Part shown: in pieces, positions 7,849 through 17,021 of the stretch | Layout: each line of letters begins with the position of its first letter | Position numbering within the stretch: the first letter of the stretch is position 1 | Assembly: GCA_050747745.1 (NCBI GenBank) | Contig: JBOGKM010000115.1 | Location: 34,799 to 98,798 of the forward strand | Reading direction: 5' to 3' | Origin: SCQP01 sp050747745 | GTDB lineage: Bacteria > Acidobacteriota > Terriglobia > Terriglobales > SCQP01 | DNA: 64,000 nt | Notes under the pieces: generated by a model | Told to the model about the DNA's origin: nothing | Seen by the model: the letters and a program-made list of their open reading frames with translations, nothing else | The model's database searches: none | Made by a program: the position numbers and the translations under genes

Positions 7849-9396
7849 ATGGCCGCCACTGCGCACGCCACTGCCCGGCCCGATTGGATCGCCATCCGCA
7901 GCTTGTTGTCGCGGCGCCGTTGGTGGTTTCTGCTCCCGTTCGTGGCCGGCTGGGCGGTCGTGGCCTCGCTGTTCTGGCTGCTGCCGGCGCAGTATCAGGC
8001 GCAGGCGCTGCTGCTGGTCGAGCACCAGGCGGTACCGCCCAGCTACGTCACCCCCAACATCACCTTCAATCCCGAGCAATTGCTGCAGAGCATGGGGCTG
8101 CAAGTCCTCAGCCATGACCGGCTGGCGGAGGTGGTGCGCGCCCACCGGCTCTATCCTGCGCTGCAACGCCGCCACGGCATGGACGCGGCCATAGCCAAGC
8201 TGCAGAAACAGATCACGATCGCCCCCGTCAGCCTCGCCAGTCTGCCCAATCCGCCGCCCGGTGAATGGAGCGCCCTGCGCATCGCTTTCACCGCATCCAC
8301 GCCGGCGCTGGCCCAGGCCGTGGACAACGATCTCACCACCTCGTTCATCCAGCAGAACCTGCGCGCCACGCAGCAGGCTTCGGCCGATATCACCAGCTTT
8401 CTCCAGCAGCAGTTGCAGGAGGCAGCGGCGGCACGCGACCAGGCGCAGACGCAGGTGGAAAGTTTCGAACGCAGCAACCTGGGGTTGCTGCCGGGCCAGG
8501 GGCAAGCCAACTTGGCGCTAGCGATGAACCTGCAAACCCAGCTGTCCGCTCAGCTGGCAGCGCGGGATCAGACCCAGCTCCAAATCGCCGCCGACCGCGC
8601 GCTGGTGGCCCAAGTACCCACGCCTGCGGTGCAGCAGATGCAGCAGCAAATGCAATCCCTTGAGGATCAGATGCGCGATCTGCGCGGCCGCTATACCGCG
8701 CGCTATCCCGAGGTGATGCATCTGCAGCAGCAGATCGCGGCGCTTAAGATTCAGCTGGCTGCGCAACCGGGCAAAAGCACTCGCCCGGCGAAGGATGCCG
8801 CCGCCGCCAGCTCGCCGGCGCTGCTCCAGGCGCGCAGCCAACTGCAGGCCGACGACGCTTTGCTGCCGCGCCAACAGGTACAAGTAAGCACACTGGAGCG
8901 GCAGCTCCGCCGCTACCAGCGGCGCCTGACGCTGGCACCGGTGCCCGCCAGCCAACTGGCCGGACTGGAGGCACAGCAGCAGCAGGCCGAAACCAGCTAC
9001 CAAACCATCCTCGCCAAACTCAACTCATCGCAGATGGCGAGCGAGTTGGAACAGCAGCAGGGCGGAGCGCAGTTCCGGCTGGTGAACGCGCCGGATTACC
9101 CGCGCCAGCCGGTGTGGCCCAAACCGGCCACCCTCACCCTGTTGGGCCTGCTGGCGGGTGTGTGCCTTGGACTGGGCGTAAGCGCGGCGGCGGAGCTGAC
9201 TGAGGATCGGCTCCACGCAGAAAACGAGTTGGCGGCACTGGGCGTACGGCCGGTGCTGGCGCGCATTCCTCCGTTGCGCACGGTACGCGAGCAAGCCTCG
9301 CGGCGTCTGCGCTACCGGCTGGAATGGGCCGCCGCCAGCGCGCTGGTGGCGCTGGTCGTGGCGGGCAGCCTCTGGCTTTTGCTGTTGGGAAATTAG
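7849..9396 (+). CDS. Wzz-type chain-length determinant
   Basis: A 515-residue inner-membrane protein with a transmembrane segment near each end (about 27-47, WWFLLPFVAGWAVVASLFW; about 493-513) and a long Gln-rich coiled coil between (about 180-390). It matches the polysaccharide copolymerase family that works with a tyrosine kinase to set chain length. A Pro-rich segment just before a further hydrophobic stretch (DYPRQPVWPKPATLTLLGLL) is typical of the family. It has a strong ribosome binding site (GAGGAG) and is followed by its expected kinase partner. Confidence 0.9.
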   Translation: MAATAHATARPDWIAIRSLLSRRRWWFLLPFVAGWAVVASLFWLLPAQYQAQALLLVEHQAVPPSYVTPNITFNPEQLLQSMGLQVLSHDRLAEVVRAHRLYPALQRRHGMDAAIAKLQKQITIAPVSLASLPNPPPGEWSALRIAFTASTPALAQAVDNDLTTSFIQQNLRATQQASADITSFLQQQLQEAAAARDQAQTQVESFERSNLGLLPGQGQANLALAMNLQTQLSAQLAARDQTQLQIAADRALVAQVPTPAVQQMQQQMQSLEDQMRDLRGRYTARYPEVMHLQQQIAALKIQLAAQPGKSTRPAKDAAAASSPALLQARSQLQADDALLPRQQVQVSTLERQLRRYQRRLTLAPVPASQLAGLEAQQQQAETSYQTILAKLNSSQMASELEQQQGGAQFRLVNAPDYPRQPVWPKPATLTLLGLLAGVCLGLGVSAAAELTEDRLHAENELAALGVRPVLARIPPLRTVREQASRRLRYRLEWAAASALVALVVAGSLWLLLLGN

Positions 9397-9408
9397 GAAA
9401 GGAAACGC

Positions 9409-10179
9409 ATGATGGCCACTGCGGAACTCATGGCGCCGGGGCAATCGGCGCTGCTGCAGCCATACGATTTGGAACGTGCGCAGGAGCTGGCGCTGCCGCT
9501 CCCGCCGCCGCCGGCGTTCGCCGCCTACACCCATCCCCAGAGCGTGGGGGCGGAGCAGTTCCGCCGCCTGGCGGTGGGGTTGCGGCACCTGCGGGCGCAC
9601 CGCAATCTGCGCAAACTGTTGGTCACCAGCGCCGCGCCGGGCGAGGGCAAAAGCATCAGCGCGGCCAACTTGGCGCTGACGCTCGCCCGGCCCGGTAACG
9701 AACGCGTGCTGCTGCTGGAGGGTGACCTGCATCGCCCGGCGCTGCTCGGGCGCATGGGCGTGCATCATGACACCGGCTTGGCTGACTGGCTGGAACAGCG
9801 CGCTCCTCTGGCCGCATGCCTGGCGCGCTGGCCACAGCTCCCCCTCTGGGTCTTGCCGGCGGCACGCAGCCGTAGTTTGCCGCTGGAACTGCTGCAGGCG
9901 TGTGCGCCGGGCGAAATTTTGCGCCCCCTCGAGCCGCTGTTCGACTGGATCGTGGTGGATGCGCCGCCGCTGCTGCCCATGGCCGACGCCTGTCATTGGG
10001 CATGCGCGGCCGACGGCGTGCTCCTTGTGGTCCGCGTGCATCGCACACGGCGCTCCGATCTGGAGCAGGCGATGCGGCAACTGGAGCGCGAAACCTGGCT
10101 GGGCGTGATCCTCAACGATTGCGCCTCGCGCGAGCACGCCTATTACAGCCAATACTATCCGCCCGCGCTCAAGGACTGA
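9409..10179 (+). CDS. BY-kinase-like ATPase (CpsD/EpsG type)
   Basis: A 256-residue P-loop protein of the bacterial tyrosine-kinase family. Walker A is SAAPGEGKS (K81), Walker A' is in LLEGDLHRPALLG and Walker B in WIVVDAPPLLP. The C-terminus carries two tyrosine pairs (HAYYSQYYPP), a small form of the Tyr cluster these kinases autophosphorylate. It probably cycles phosphorylation to drive polymer length control with the copolymerase just upstream. Two ATGs in tandem (9409 and 9412) are possible starts after AGGAAAGGA. Confidence 0.9.
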   Translation: MMATAELMAPGQSALLQPYDLERAQELALPLPPPPAFAAYTHPQSVGAEQFRRLAVGLRHLRAHRNLRKLLVTSAAPGEGKSISAANLALTLARPGNERVLLLEGDLHRPALLGRMGVHHDTGLADWLEQRAPLAACLARWPQLPLWVLPAARSRSLPLELLQACAPGEILRPLEPLFDWIVVDAPPLLPMADACHWACAADGVLLVVRVHRTRRSDLEQAMRQLERETWLGVILNDCASREHAYYSQYYPPALKD

Positions 10180-10186
10180 TCACGCT

Positions 10187-11554
10187 ATGGCCGCGCATAC
10201 CCTTCCCCGTTACCTGCCCCGCCGCCGCGGCTGGCAACTCGCCCTGGGCGAGGCCGGATGGATTATGGCGGTGCTGCTGGCAGGGCTGGTGGTGCGCTTC
10301 GGGCACGACGCCGCGCTGGTGCTGCGCGATGTCGCCGCGCCCGGTCTGGTGCTTGCCTGCGCGCTGGCGTTGCTCTGCCTGTACGGATTCGACTTCTATG
10401 AACCGCCCATGCTGGGTGACTGGCATGTGGTGTGGCGCCGTCTGCCGCTGGCGGGTGGCGCGCTGGCGCTGCTGCTGGCCAGCCTGCAATGGTTATGGCC
10501 GGGACTGCGGCTGGGCCCGCGGCTGGGGCTGGAAGCCGTTGCCGCTGCCGCCTTGGCGGTAGCCGGCTTGCGGCCAGTGTACTGGCTGTGTGCAGGGCGG
10601 AAACGGCAGCGGGCGCTGCTGGTCGGCAGCAGCGCGCTCGCGGATGCCCTGGCTCGGGAAATTCACCGGCATGGCGAGGCGGGCCTGACACTGGCGGGAC
10701 GGCTGAGCGAGCCCGGGCCGGACGCGCTGCTGGCGCTGGCCGGCGGACGCGGCGATCCCTGGGCACATCGTCTCGTGGCGGCGTTTCCCGGCGGCTGGGG
10801 TGCGCTGGAGCCGCCGCTGCGCCGCACGCTGGAGACGGCCGGATACCAATTGGAAGATGGCGCCACCTGGTACGAGCGCCTTACGGGTAAGCTCCCGGTG
10901 GATGCGGGCGCGCCCGCCGCCGCGGCCGTGCTGGCCGGGCCGGGATTGGACGCGCTCCCCTCGCGCACCACCCTGGCGGTGAAGCGGTTGGCTGATTGTC
11001 TGCTGGCGGCCGCCGTTCTGCTGGCGGCAGCGCCGCTACTGGGCGTGGTGGCGCTGCTGATTCGCTGCGATTCGCCCGGCCCGGTCATTTTTGCCCAGCG
11101 CCGCGTGGGCCGTCTCGGGCGCTACTTCACCCTTTACAAGTTCCGCTCCATGCGGGTCAATGCGGATGGCGGCGGCGTGGCCCGCCCCGCCTGCGCCCGC
11201 GATCCGCGCTGTACGCGTGCGGGACGCTGGCTGCGCCGCCTGCGCCTGGACGAGCTGCCGCAGTTGGTCAATATTCTGCGCGGCGACATGAGCCTGGTCG
11301 GCCCACGCCCCTTCGTCCCCGAGCAGGAGCAGGAATGCGTGCAGGCCCTGCCCGGCTATGCCCTGCGCTGGAGCGTCCCGCCCGGCGCCACCGGCTGGGC
11401 GCAGGTGAACCGCGGCTACTGCGCCAGCCTGGCCGACAACACCGAAAAGCTGGCGTACGACCTGTTCTACATCAAACACATGTCGCTGGGCTTCGACCTC
11501 AGCATTCTGGCGCAAACGCTCAAAGTGGTTTGCCTGGGCCGGGGGGGACGATGA
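10187..11554 (+). CDS. Polyprenyl-phosphate sugar phosphotransferase (WbaP/EpsB-like)
   Basis: A 455-residue phosphoglycosyl transferase. The N-terminal half has four hydrophobic segments (about 25-125) and a degenerate Rossmann-like linker region. The C-terminal catalytic domain (about 265-455) has KRLADCLLAA, the membrane re-entrant stretch, IFAQRRVGR, YKFRSMRVN, and the signature DELPQLVNILRGDMSLVGPR. It loads the first sugar-phosphate on undecaprenyl phosphate, which starts the repeat unit. Its stop overlaps the next start (ATGA). Confidence 0.93.
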   Translation: MAAHTLPRYLPRRRGWQLALGEAGWIMAVLLAGLVVRFGHDAALVLRDVAAPGLVLACALALLCLYGFDFYEPPMLGDWHVVWRRLPLAGGALALLLASLQWLWPGLRLGPRLGLEAVAAAALAVAGLRPVYWLCAGRKRQRALLVGSSALADALAREIHRHGEAGLTLAGRLSEPGPDALLALAGGRGDPWAHRLVAAFPGGWGALEPPLRRTLETAGYQLEDGATWYERLTGKLPVDAGAPAAAAVLAGPGLDALPSRTTLAVKRLADCLLAAAVLLAAAPLLGVVALLIRCDSPGPVIFAQRRVGRLGRYFTLYKFRSMRVNADGGGVARPACARDPRCTRAGRWLRRLRLDELPQLVNILRGDMSLVGPRPFVPEQEQECVQALPGYALRWSVPPGATGWAQVNRGYCASLADNTEKLAYDLFYIKHMSLGFDLSILAQTLKVVCLGRGGR

Positions 11555-12732
11555 CGGCCGTGCGTACGGGATTGGAAGCAGCGTTCTGGTGCGCTTGCAC
11601 CCTGGTGGCCTACACCTACCTGGGCTATCCGCTGCTGCTGTTTCTGGCCTCCTCGGCAGCGGAGCTGCGCCGCGCTTGGCGCCGCCTGCGCGACGGCATG
11701 CCGGCGGCATCACCGGCGCCGGATGCGTCCTGGCCGGCGGTGAGCATCATCGTCGCGGCACACAACGAAGAAGCCGAGTTACCGCACTTGCTGTCCTGCC
11801 TGCGGCATCTCGATTACCCCCGCGAGCGGCTGGAGCTGGTGCTGGTCTCCGACGGCTCCGACGACGGCAGCGAGGCATATCTGGCAGCTCAGCCCGACGC
11901 CTGGATCCGCTGCGTGCGGCAGCCGCGACAGGGCAAGGCAGCGGCGCTCAATACGGGCGTGGCGGCGGCGCACCACACTCTTCTGGTTTTGATGGACGCC
12001 AGCACGCGTCCGCAGCCCGGCACACTGCGCCAACTGGTGCGGCATTTCGCCGATCCGCAAGTAGGGGTAGTCTGCGGCGCCCTGCGCTTCGTCCACCCAG
12101 GCAACTCGCAATCCACCGAAGGCGCCTATTGGTCCTTCGAGTGCCTGCTGCGGCTTATGGAAGGCCGCCTGGGCGCCACGCTCACTGCCAGCGGCGCTCT
12201 CTACGCGGTGCGCAAGGCCTGTTTTCCGCCGCTGCGCGCCACCGCATGGATTGAAGATTTCCTGGTTCCCATGCACGCGCGCCAGACCGGTCTGCGCGTG
12301 CTTTACGATCCCGAAGCCTGGGCCTGGGAAACCGCCGCAGCCAGCGTGGGCGGTGAGTTCCGGCGGCGTCAGCGCCTGGCAATTGGCAGTTTCCGCGCGC
12401 TCCCCGCTCTTTGGCGCACGCGCCTGAATTGGGTCACCCGCTGGGCGCTAGTGTCGCACAAGCTGCTGCGCTGGTCGGTGCCGTTTCTCTTGCTGGCAGC
12501 GTTGGCCAGCAATTTGGCTTTATGGCCGGTGGCGCCCTATCGGCTGCTGCTGCTCCTACAGCTTGCCGGCTACGGGCTGGCCTGCGCCGCGGCGAGCGGT
12601 CTGCGCCTCACCTGCCACTGGCGACTGGCGCAAGGACTGTATTTCTTCCTCGCCATGAACGCCGCATTTCTGTGCGGGTTCGTGCGCTTCGTATTTGACC
12701 GGGAGGAGACGGCATGGCAACAAGTGCGCTGA
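11551..12732 (+). CDS. Processive-type GT2 glycosyltransferase
   Basis: A 393-residue membrane glycosyltransferase. The start at 11551 overlaps the previous stop. One membrane helix (about 8-28) precedes a GT-A domain with VSIIVAAHNEE, the nucleotide-sugar motif VSDGSDDGS, a metal-site region LVLMDAST and a late QRRRLA-like segment (FRRRQRLAIG), then three C-terminal helices. Related enzymes include hyaluronan and poly-GlcNAc synthases. The sugar cannot be told from the sequence; the deacetylase next to it would suit an N-acetylated sugar. Confidence 0.9.
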   Translation: MTAVRTGLEAAFWCACTLVAYTYLGYPLLLFLASSAAELRRAWRRLRDGMPAASPAPDASWPAVSIIVAAHNEEAELPHLLSCLRHLDYPRERLELVLVSDGSDDGSEAYLAAQPDAWIRCVRQPRQGKAAALNTGVAAAHHTLLVLMDASTRPQPGTLRQLVRHFADPQVGVVCGALRFVHPGNSQSTEGAYWSFECLLRLMEGRLGATLTASGALYAVRKACFPPLRATAWIEDFLVPMHARQTGLRVLYDPEAWAWETAAASVGGEFRRRQRLAIGSFRALPALWRTRLNWVTRWALVSHKLLRWSVPFLLLAALASNLALWPVAPYRLLLLLQLAGYGLACAAASGLRLTCHWRLAQGLYFFLAMNAAFLCGFVRFVFDREETAWQQVR

Positions 12733-13523
12733 CCGCAGCACCGGCAGTGCTGCTGCTCTACCATGCCATCGGGAAACAAGCGCCCGACGGCGCCGCCCGC
12801 TATGCGGTCACCCCGGCGCGGTTTGCCGAACAGCTCCGTCTGCTGCGCGATCTGCAGTCCGCGCGCGCCATCACCGTGATGGAGCTGCGCGCCTGGTGGT
12901 CCGGTGCCGCCTGCACGGGCCGCCCGGTGGTGCTGTGTTTCGATGACGGCGGGCGCAGCGATTTCGAACAAGCGCTGCCGGCGCTGGCCGCGGCGGATTT
13001 GCGCGCCAGTTTTTTCATCAGCACCGCGCTCACGGGCAGCGCCGGGTATATGACCTGGCGCGAAATTGCCGCGCTGCGCAGCGCGGGCATGGACGTGGAG
13101 TGCCACGGCCACCGCCATCTGGCGCTCACCGGCATGACGCCACCGGTGCTCGAGCGGGAGTTGCGCACTGCGCGCCACCTGCTGCACGAGCGCGTCGGCG
13201 CGCATGCGCAATTTTTGGCCGCGCCCTATGGCGCCTGGAACCGGAGGGTGCGGGAGGCCGCGCTGTGTGCCGGGTTCCGTGCCCTGTGTACCTCACAACC
13301 TGGGCGAGCAAGGGCCGGCCGCATCCGCCTGGGTCGCAATGCACTTCGCCGCTCCACTTCGGTGGGGCAATTGCAAGCCTGGTTGTTGGGCCGTCCGGGC
13401 AGCTATGCCGCCCGCATCGGCCGCGATTGGTTGCTATGGACACCCAAACACATCTTGCTCCGCCTGCGCCCCACGTGGGCCGGTCCGGAAGCCGCGAGAG
13501 CCGCCTCCAGATCTTCGTTCTGA
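12714..13523 (+). CDS. Polysaccharide deacetylase (NodB-type)
   Basis: A 269-residue enzyme with the NodB homology domain: YHAIG, VVLCFDDGG (the FDD metal/base motif), ASFFIST and the zinc-binding H.H in ECHGHRHLAL, then FLAAPYGAWN. Such enzymes remove acetyl groups from N-acetylated polymers. No clear signal peptide is present, so it may act in the cytoplasm or on lipid-linked intermediates. The start overlaps the GT2 gene by 19 bases and has a strong GGGAGGAG site. The C-terminal part overlaps the next gene if that gene starts at 13436. Confidence 0.88.
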   Translation: MATSALTAAPAVLLLYHAIGKQAPDGAARYAVTPARFAEQLRLLRDLQSARAITVMELRAWWSGAACTGRPVVLCFDDGGRSDFEQALPALAAADLRASFFISTALTGSAGYMTWREIAALRSAGMDVECHGHRHLALTGMTPPVLERELRTARHLLHERVGAHAQFLAAPYGAWNRRVREAALCAGFRALCTSQPGRARAGRIRLGRNALRRSTSVGQLQAWLLGRPGSYAARIGRDWLLWTPKHILLRLRPTWAGPEAARAASRSSF

Positions 13524-14653
13524 TGGACGCGCTGGGATGGCCGGTGGCTGAGGCTCACAGCTTCCTGCGTTCGCGACTGCTCTGGCGCCGTCCGCTGCGC
13601 ACCACCCTCGGCTACAGCTCAGGGGCCATTCCGACCCTGCTCAGCGGCGTGCGTCCGGACGAACATGGGCACTGGAATCTGCTCTACTACGATCCCGCAG
13701 GCTCGCCTTTCGATTGGCTGCGCAGGCTGCCCCTGCCGGCGGTGCGCTGCTTGGACAACCGCTGGGGGCGGCGCGGGCTGACCTGGTTGGGGCGGCACCT
13801 GCTGGGCCTGGGTCCAGGATTTGAATGCGCGCTGCGGCCCGAACTGCTGCCCTGGTTTAACTGGGGCGAAAGGCGCTATCTGTTTCAACCGGGCAGTCTC
13901 AGCCCATGCACCTCGGCGTTTGACTGGTGGGAGCGGGCGCGGCTGCGCTACCGCATCTATTCCTATCGCGACGGCAGCGACCAGCAACTGCTGGCGCGTG
14001 CGCTCCGCGACGTGCGCCGCGGCACGGTGGACACGGTCTTTCTCTATCTTTGCGAACTGGACCATCACCTTCACCTGCATCGCAGCGAGCCTGCTCTGAC
14101 CGGAGCCGTGCTGGCGCGCTATGCCACAGCGCTGGAGAAGCTCTACGCCGCCGCCGAATCACGGGATCCGCGCATGTGCTTCCGCGTGTTCTCCGATCAC
14201 GGCATGGCGCCGGTGCGGGAGCGTGCGGATTTGGCCGGACGCCTCCGGGCGCGGGGATGGCAGCCGGGACGCGACTATCTGGCGGTCTTTGATTCCACCA
14301 TGTTGCGCTTCTGGTTTCGCCGCGAACCGGCGCGGACAGATATCACCGCCTGGCTGGCCGCGCTGGACTGCGGGCGCATCCTGACGGAGGCCGAGCTGCG
14401 CCAGGAAGGAGTGTGGTTTGGCGACGCCCGCTTTGGCGAGGTCATCTTCCTGTTGCATCCCGGCGTGATGGTCGCAGCCGGGGAATTCAACGGCGGCGGC
14501 TGGAACCCGTGCGGCATGCATGGCTATGATCCCGGCGACGCCGACTCCGACGCGGTCCTCCTCAGCAACTGCGCCGGCGACATACGTCTGCACTCCATCC
14601 GGGATCTGTTCGGCTGCCTGTGCGAGCCGCTGGCGCTGCGGAGGACGGCATGA
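13436..14653 (+). CDS. Alkaline-phosphatase-superfamily phosphodiesterase-like protein
   Basis: A 405-residue protein that resembles the type I phosphodiesterase / nucleotide pyrophosphatase group. The first metal-binding strand would be LQIFVLMDALGWP, the nucleophile region is TTLGYSSGAIPTLLSG, and later metal ligands lie in LYLCELDHHLHLH, FSDHGMAP and GMHGYDP. I prefer the ATG at 13436, an 88-base overlap with the deacetylase, because the alternative ATG at 13523 cuts the first metal-binding strand. It lacks an evident signal peptide. Possible role: adding, removing or moving a phosphate-linked substituent on the polymer; this is inference. Confidence 0.75.
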   Translation: MDTQTHLAPPAPHVGRSGSRESRLQIFVLMDALGWPVAEAHSFLRSRLLWRRPLRTTLGYSSGAIPTLLSGVRPDEHGHWNLLYYDPAGSPFDWLRRLPLPAVRCLDNRWGRRGLTWLGRHLLGLGPGFECALRPELLPWFNWGERRYLFQPGSLSPCTSAFDWWERARLRYRIYSYRDGSDQQLLARALRDVRRGTVDTVFLYLCELDHHLHLHRSEPALTGAVLARYATALEKLYAAAESRDPRMCFRVFSDHGMAPVRERADLAGRLRARGWQPGRDYLAVFDSTMLRFWFRREPARTDITAWLAALDCGRILTEAELRQEGVWFGDARFGEVIFLLHPGVMVAAGEFNGGGWNPCGMHGYDPGDADSDAVLLSNCAGDIRLHSIRDLFGCLCEPLALRRTA

Positions 14654-15843
14654 CCGGCGGCGTGTTGCGGCGGCTGCGGGTCCTGCATTGCAGCAATGCG
14701 GATGCGCGCGGCGGAGCGGAGGAACACATGCTCACGCTGCTTCGGGGCTTGGATCGGGAGCGCTTCGCGCCCGCGTTGGCCTGCCCGGCGGCCCTGCTGG
14801 CGCAATTGCCCGACCTGCCTCCGGATCTGCTGGTCACCACGCTGGCGCCGATGCATCCCTGGGATGTGGCCTGTGGCGCGCGCCTGACGCGCTGGCTGCG
14901 GCGCCACCAGGTAGACGTGGTGCATGCCCATCTCAGTTGTGCCAGCCGCGCCGTGGCGCCCTGGGCCCGTCTGGCGCGCACGCCCGTCTTCCTGGAAACG
15001 CCCCACGTGCGCGAGAGCTGGCGCCGGGGCTGGAAGCGCGCGCGGGTGCTGGATCGGATTGCGGGCCGCCTGGTACATGCTTACATTGCGGTCTCCGGGG
15101 CCAACGCCCGCTATTTGCGCGACGAGGTTCGACTGCCTGCGGCCAAGATTCACCTGATCCGCAATGGCATTGATGTCGCGCGATTCAATGCTCCCGCCCG
15201 GCAGCTGCACGATCCCCGTCCGGAGCTGGGCATCGCGCCTACCGAGCTGGTTGTGCTGTGCAGTGCGCGGCTGGAACCGCAGAAAGGCCACGCCGTACTG
15301 CTCCAGGCACTCGCGTGGCTGCCGCGCCCGATCCGGTCCCGTCTCCGGCTGGTGTGCCTGGGTACTGGCAGCCTAGAGGCAGAGCTGCGCCGCCAGATCG
15401 AAGCTCTGGGACTGGAGCGGCACGTCATTCTGGCCGGCTATTGCCGCACCGTGGAAAGTTGGCTGGCCGCCGCCGACATATTCGCGCTGCCCTCGCTGTA
15501 TGAAGGCTTGCCCCTGTCGGCCATGGAAGCCTCGGCCGCCGGCTGCCCCATCGTGGCCACCGCGGTGGATGGCACCCCCGAGGTGGTCGCCGATGAAGTC
15601 AACGGTCTGCTGGTCCCGCCCGGTAGCGCCGGGGCGCTGGCGGCGGCGTTGCTGCGGCTGGCCGCCGATTCCACGCTGCGTGCGGCCCTGGGCGATGCCG
15701 GACGGCGGCGCGCACGCCGGGAATTCGACCAGCAACGGCAAATCGCCGCCACCGCCCAGCTCTATATGGACTGCTGCCGGACGCGAGGCTGCGCTGCGCC
15801 GGCAACGGCAGCACTTCCAGCCGCCGTGCGGAGGACGGCATGA
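14650..15843 (+). CDS. GT4 glycosyltransferase
   Basis: A 397-residue GT-B glycosyltransferase. The start at 14650 overlaps the upstream stop (ATGA) and is preceded by GGAGGACGGC. The N-terminal domain starts RVLHCSNADARGGAEEH; the C-terminal domain has LVVLCSARLEPQKGH and the GT4 donor-binding motif PSLYEGLPLSAMEASAAGCPIVAT. It adds one of the sugars of the repeat unit in the cytoplasm. Specificity is unknown. Confidence 0.92.
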   Translation: MTGGVLRRLRVLHCSNADARGGAEEHMLTLLRGLDRERFAPALACPAALLAQLPDLPPDLLVTTLAPMHPWDVACGARLTRWLRRHQVDVVHAHLSCASRAVAPWARLARTPVFLETPHVRESWRRGWKRARVLDRIAGRLVHAYIAVSGANARYLRDEVRLPAAKIHLIRNGIDVARFNAPARQLHDPRPELGIAPTELVVLCSARLEPQKGHAVLLQALAWLPRPIRSRLRLVCLGTGSLEAELRRQIEALGLERHVILAGYCRTVESWLAAADIFALPSLYEGLPLSAMEASAAGCPIVATAVDGTPEVVADEVNGLLVPPGSAGALAAALLRLAADSTLRAALGDAGRRRARREFDQQRQIAATAQLYMDCCRTRGCAAPATAALPAAVRRTA

Positions 15844-17015
15844 AGGCCACGCTCCTGGCCGCTCCGGTAGCTGCCCCCGATTGCCAGCTCGCGCTGGAGG
15901 CGTGCGTGGTCGCAACGGTCACGGGGGGTTGGCCCCAGCGCCCGAGACTGGCGGGACTGATCCTGGCGGGCAGCCTGGCGCGCCGTGAAGGAAGCTGGCT
16001 GGCGCGGGACCGCGGCGTAACCCTGCTCGGCGATGCCGAGCTGTTTTGCGTGCTGGCGAAAGGCGCTCCACCGCCGCGCGCGCTCCTGCGCGGCCTCGAG
16101 GATCGCATCCGGGCAATCCTTGCCGTCCAGGCTATTACAGCGAAGGTTTCGCTCATCGCGGTCCACCCGCGCTATCTGCGCACGCTGCCGCCGGGTATTT
16201 TCGGTTACGAGCTGCGCCATACCGGGCGCGTACTCTGGGGCGATCCCGCCCTGCTGGCGCTGCCGCCGGACTACCCGCCGCAGATGCTGCCGCGCGCCGA
16301 TGCCTGGCGCCTGCTCGCCAACCGCATCGTCGAGTTGCTGCCGGCAGCGGCCGGTGCCCCTCCCCCCGCGTTTACGCCGGAAGCCTCATATCCCTGGATC
16401 AAGCTGTACCTGGACATCGGCACCTCGCTGCTGGTGTTTGCGGGCGCCTACGCGCCCACCTATGCCGCGCGCTGCCGCGGCCTGCCCTCGGCCAGCAAGG
16501 TCTGGGGCGGACTGACGCCGGAGCGGCTGCACTCCATGGAAGCCAGTACCGCCTGGAAACTGGCGCCCACCGAGGACTGCAGCGCGCTGGCAGGCGCGGG
16601 CGATTTCCGCGGGCGGGCTCTGGCGGCGGCCGCCGCGCTCTGGGATTGGGAGCTGGCGCAGCTCACCGGAGCCGCCCCTGGCACCCGCCGGGAGCAATTG
16701 TGGCAGCGTTGGCTGCGGCAGCAAAGCCGGCGAGCACGCTGGCGCGGGTGGGCCAGCGCGCTCCGCCATGGCGGCGCCGCGCCCCGGCAATGGCCCCGCT
16801 GGCTGGCGATGGGACTCCGCGCCTCGCCGCGGCACTGGGTTTACGAAGCCGCTGCGGAGTTGGCCTTTGCCGCGGCGGTTCCGACCCGGGCCGCGATCGC
16901 ACGCGGCGCCGCCGGCCTGCCACTGCGTCCAGAACCGCAGCCTGCTAGTGCCGTGACTCTGGCCCGGGCGGTGGTGGCCAATTACCACCGGCTGCTGGAG
17001 GTTACCCGCTCCTGA
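15840..17015 (+). CDS. Nucleotidyltransferase-fold protein of unknown function
   Basis: A 391-residue protein that I cannot place in a named family. Residues 39-69 read GLILAGSLARREGSW and later LLGDAELF: a GS motif followed by D-x-E (D65, E67), the layout of the polymerase-beta nucleotidyltransferase fold. The rest (about 110-390) is helical, rich in Trp and Arg. The gene is locked between two glycosyltransferases by start/stop overlap, so it is part of the exopolysaccharide operon. It could transfer a nucleotidyl or phospho group to a precursor or regulate a partner. Confidence 0.7.
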   Translation: MKATLLAAPVAAPDCQLALEACVVATVTGGWPQRPRLAGLILAGSLARREGSWLARDRGVTLLGDAELFCVLAKGAPPPRALLRGLEDRIRAILAVQAITAKVSLIAVHPRYLRTLPPGIFGYELRHTGRVLWGDPALLALPPDYPPQMLPRADAWRLLANRIVELLPAAAGAPPPAFTPEASYPWIKLYLDIGTSLLVFAGAYAPTYAARCRGLPSASKVWGGLTPERLHSMEASTAWKLAPTEDCSALAGAGDFRGRALAAAAALWDWELAQLTGAAPGTRREQLWQRWLRQQSRRARWRGWASALRHGGAAPRQWPRWLAMGLRASPRHWVYEAAAELAFAAAVPTRAAIARGAAGLPLRPEPQPASAVTLARAVVANYHRLLEVTRS

Positions 17016-17021
17016 AGGCAG

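Noticed and set aside
10996..11550. Long frame upstream of the GT2 start
   Set aside because: It is an out-of-frame reading of the sugar phosphotransferase gene; the real start is the ATG at 11551 overlapping the stop.
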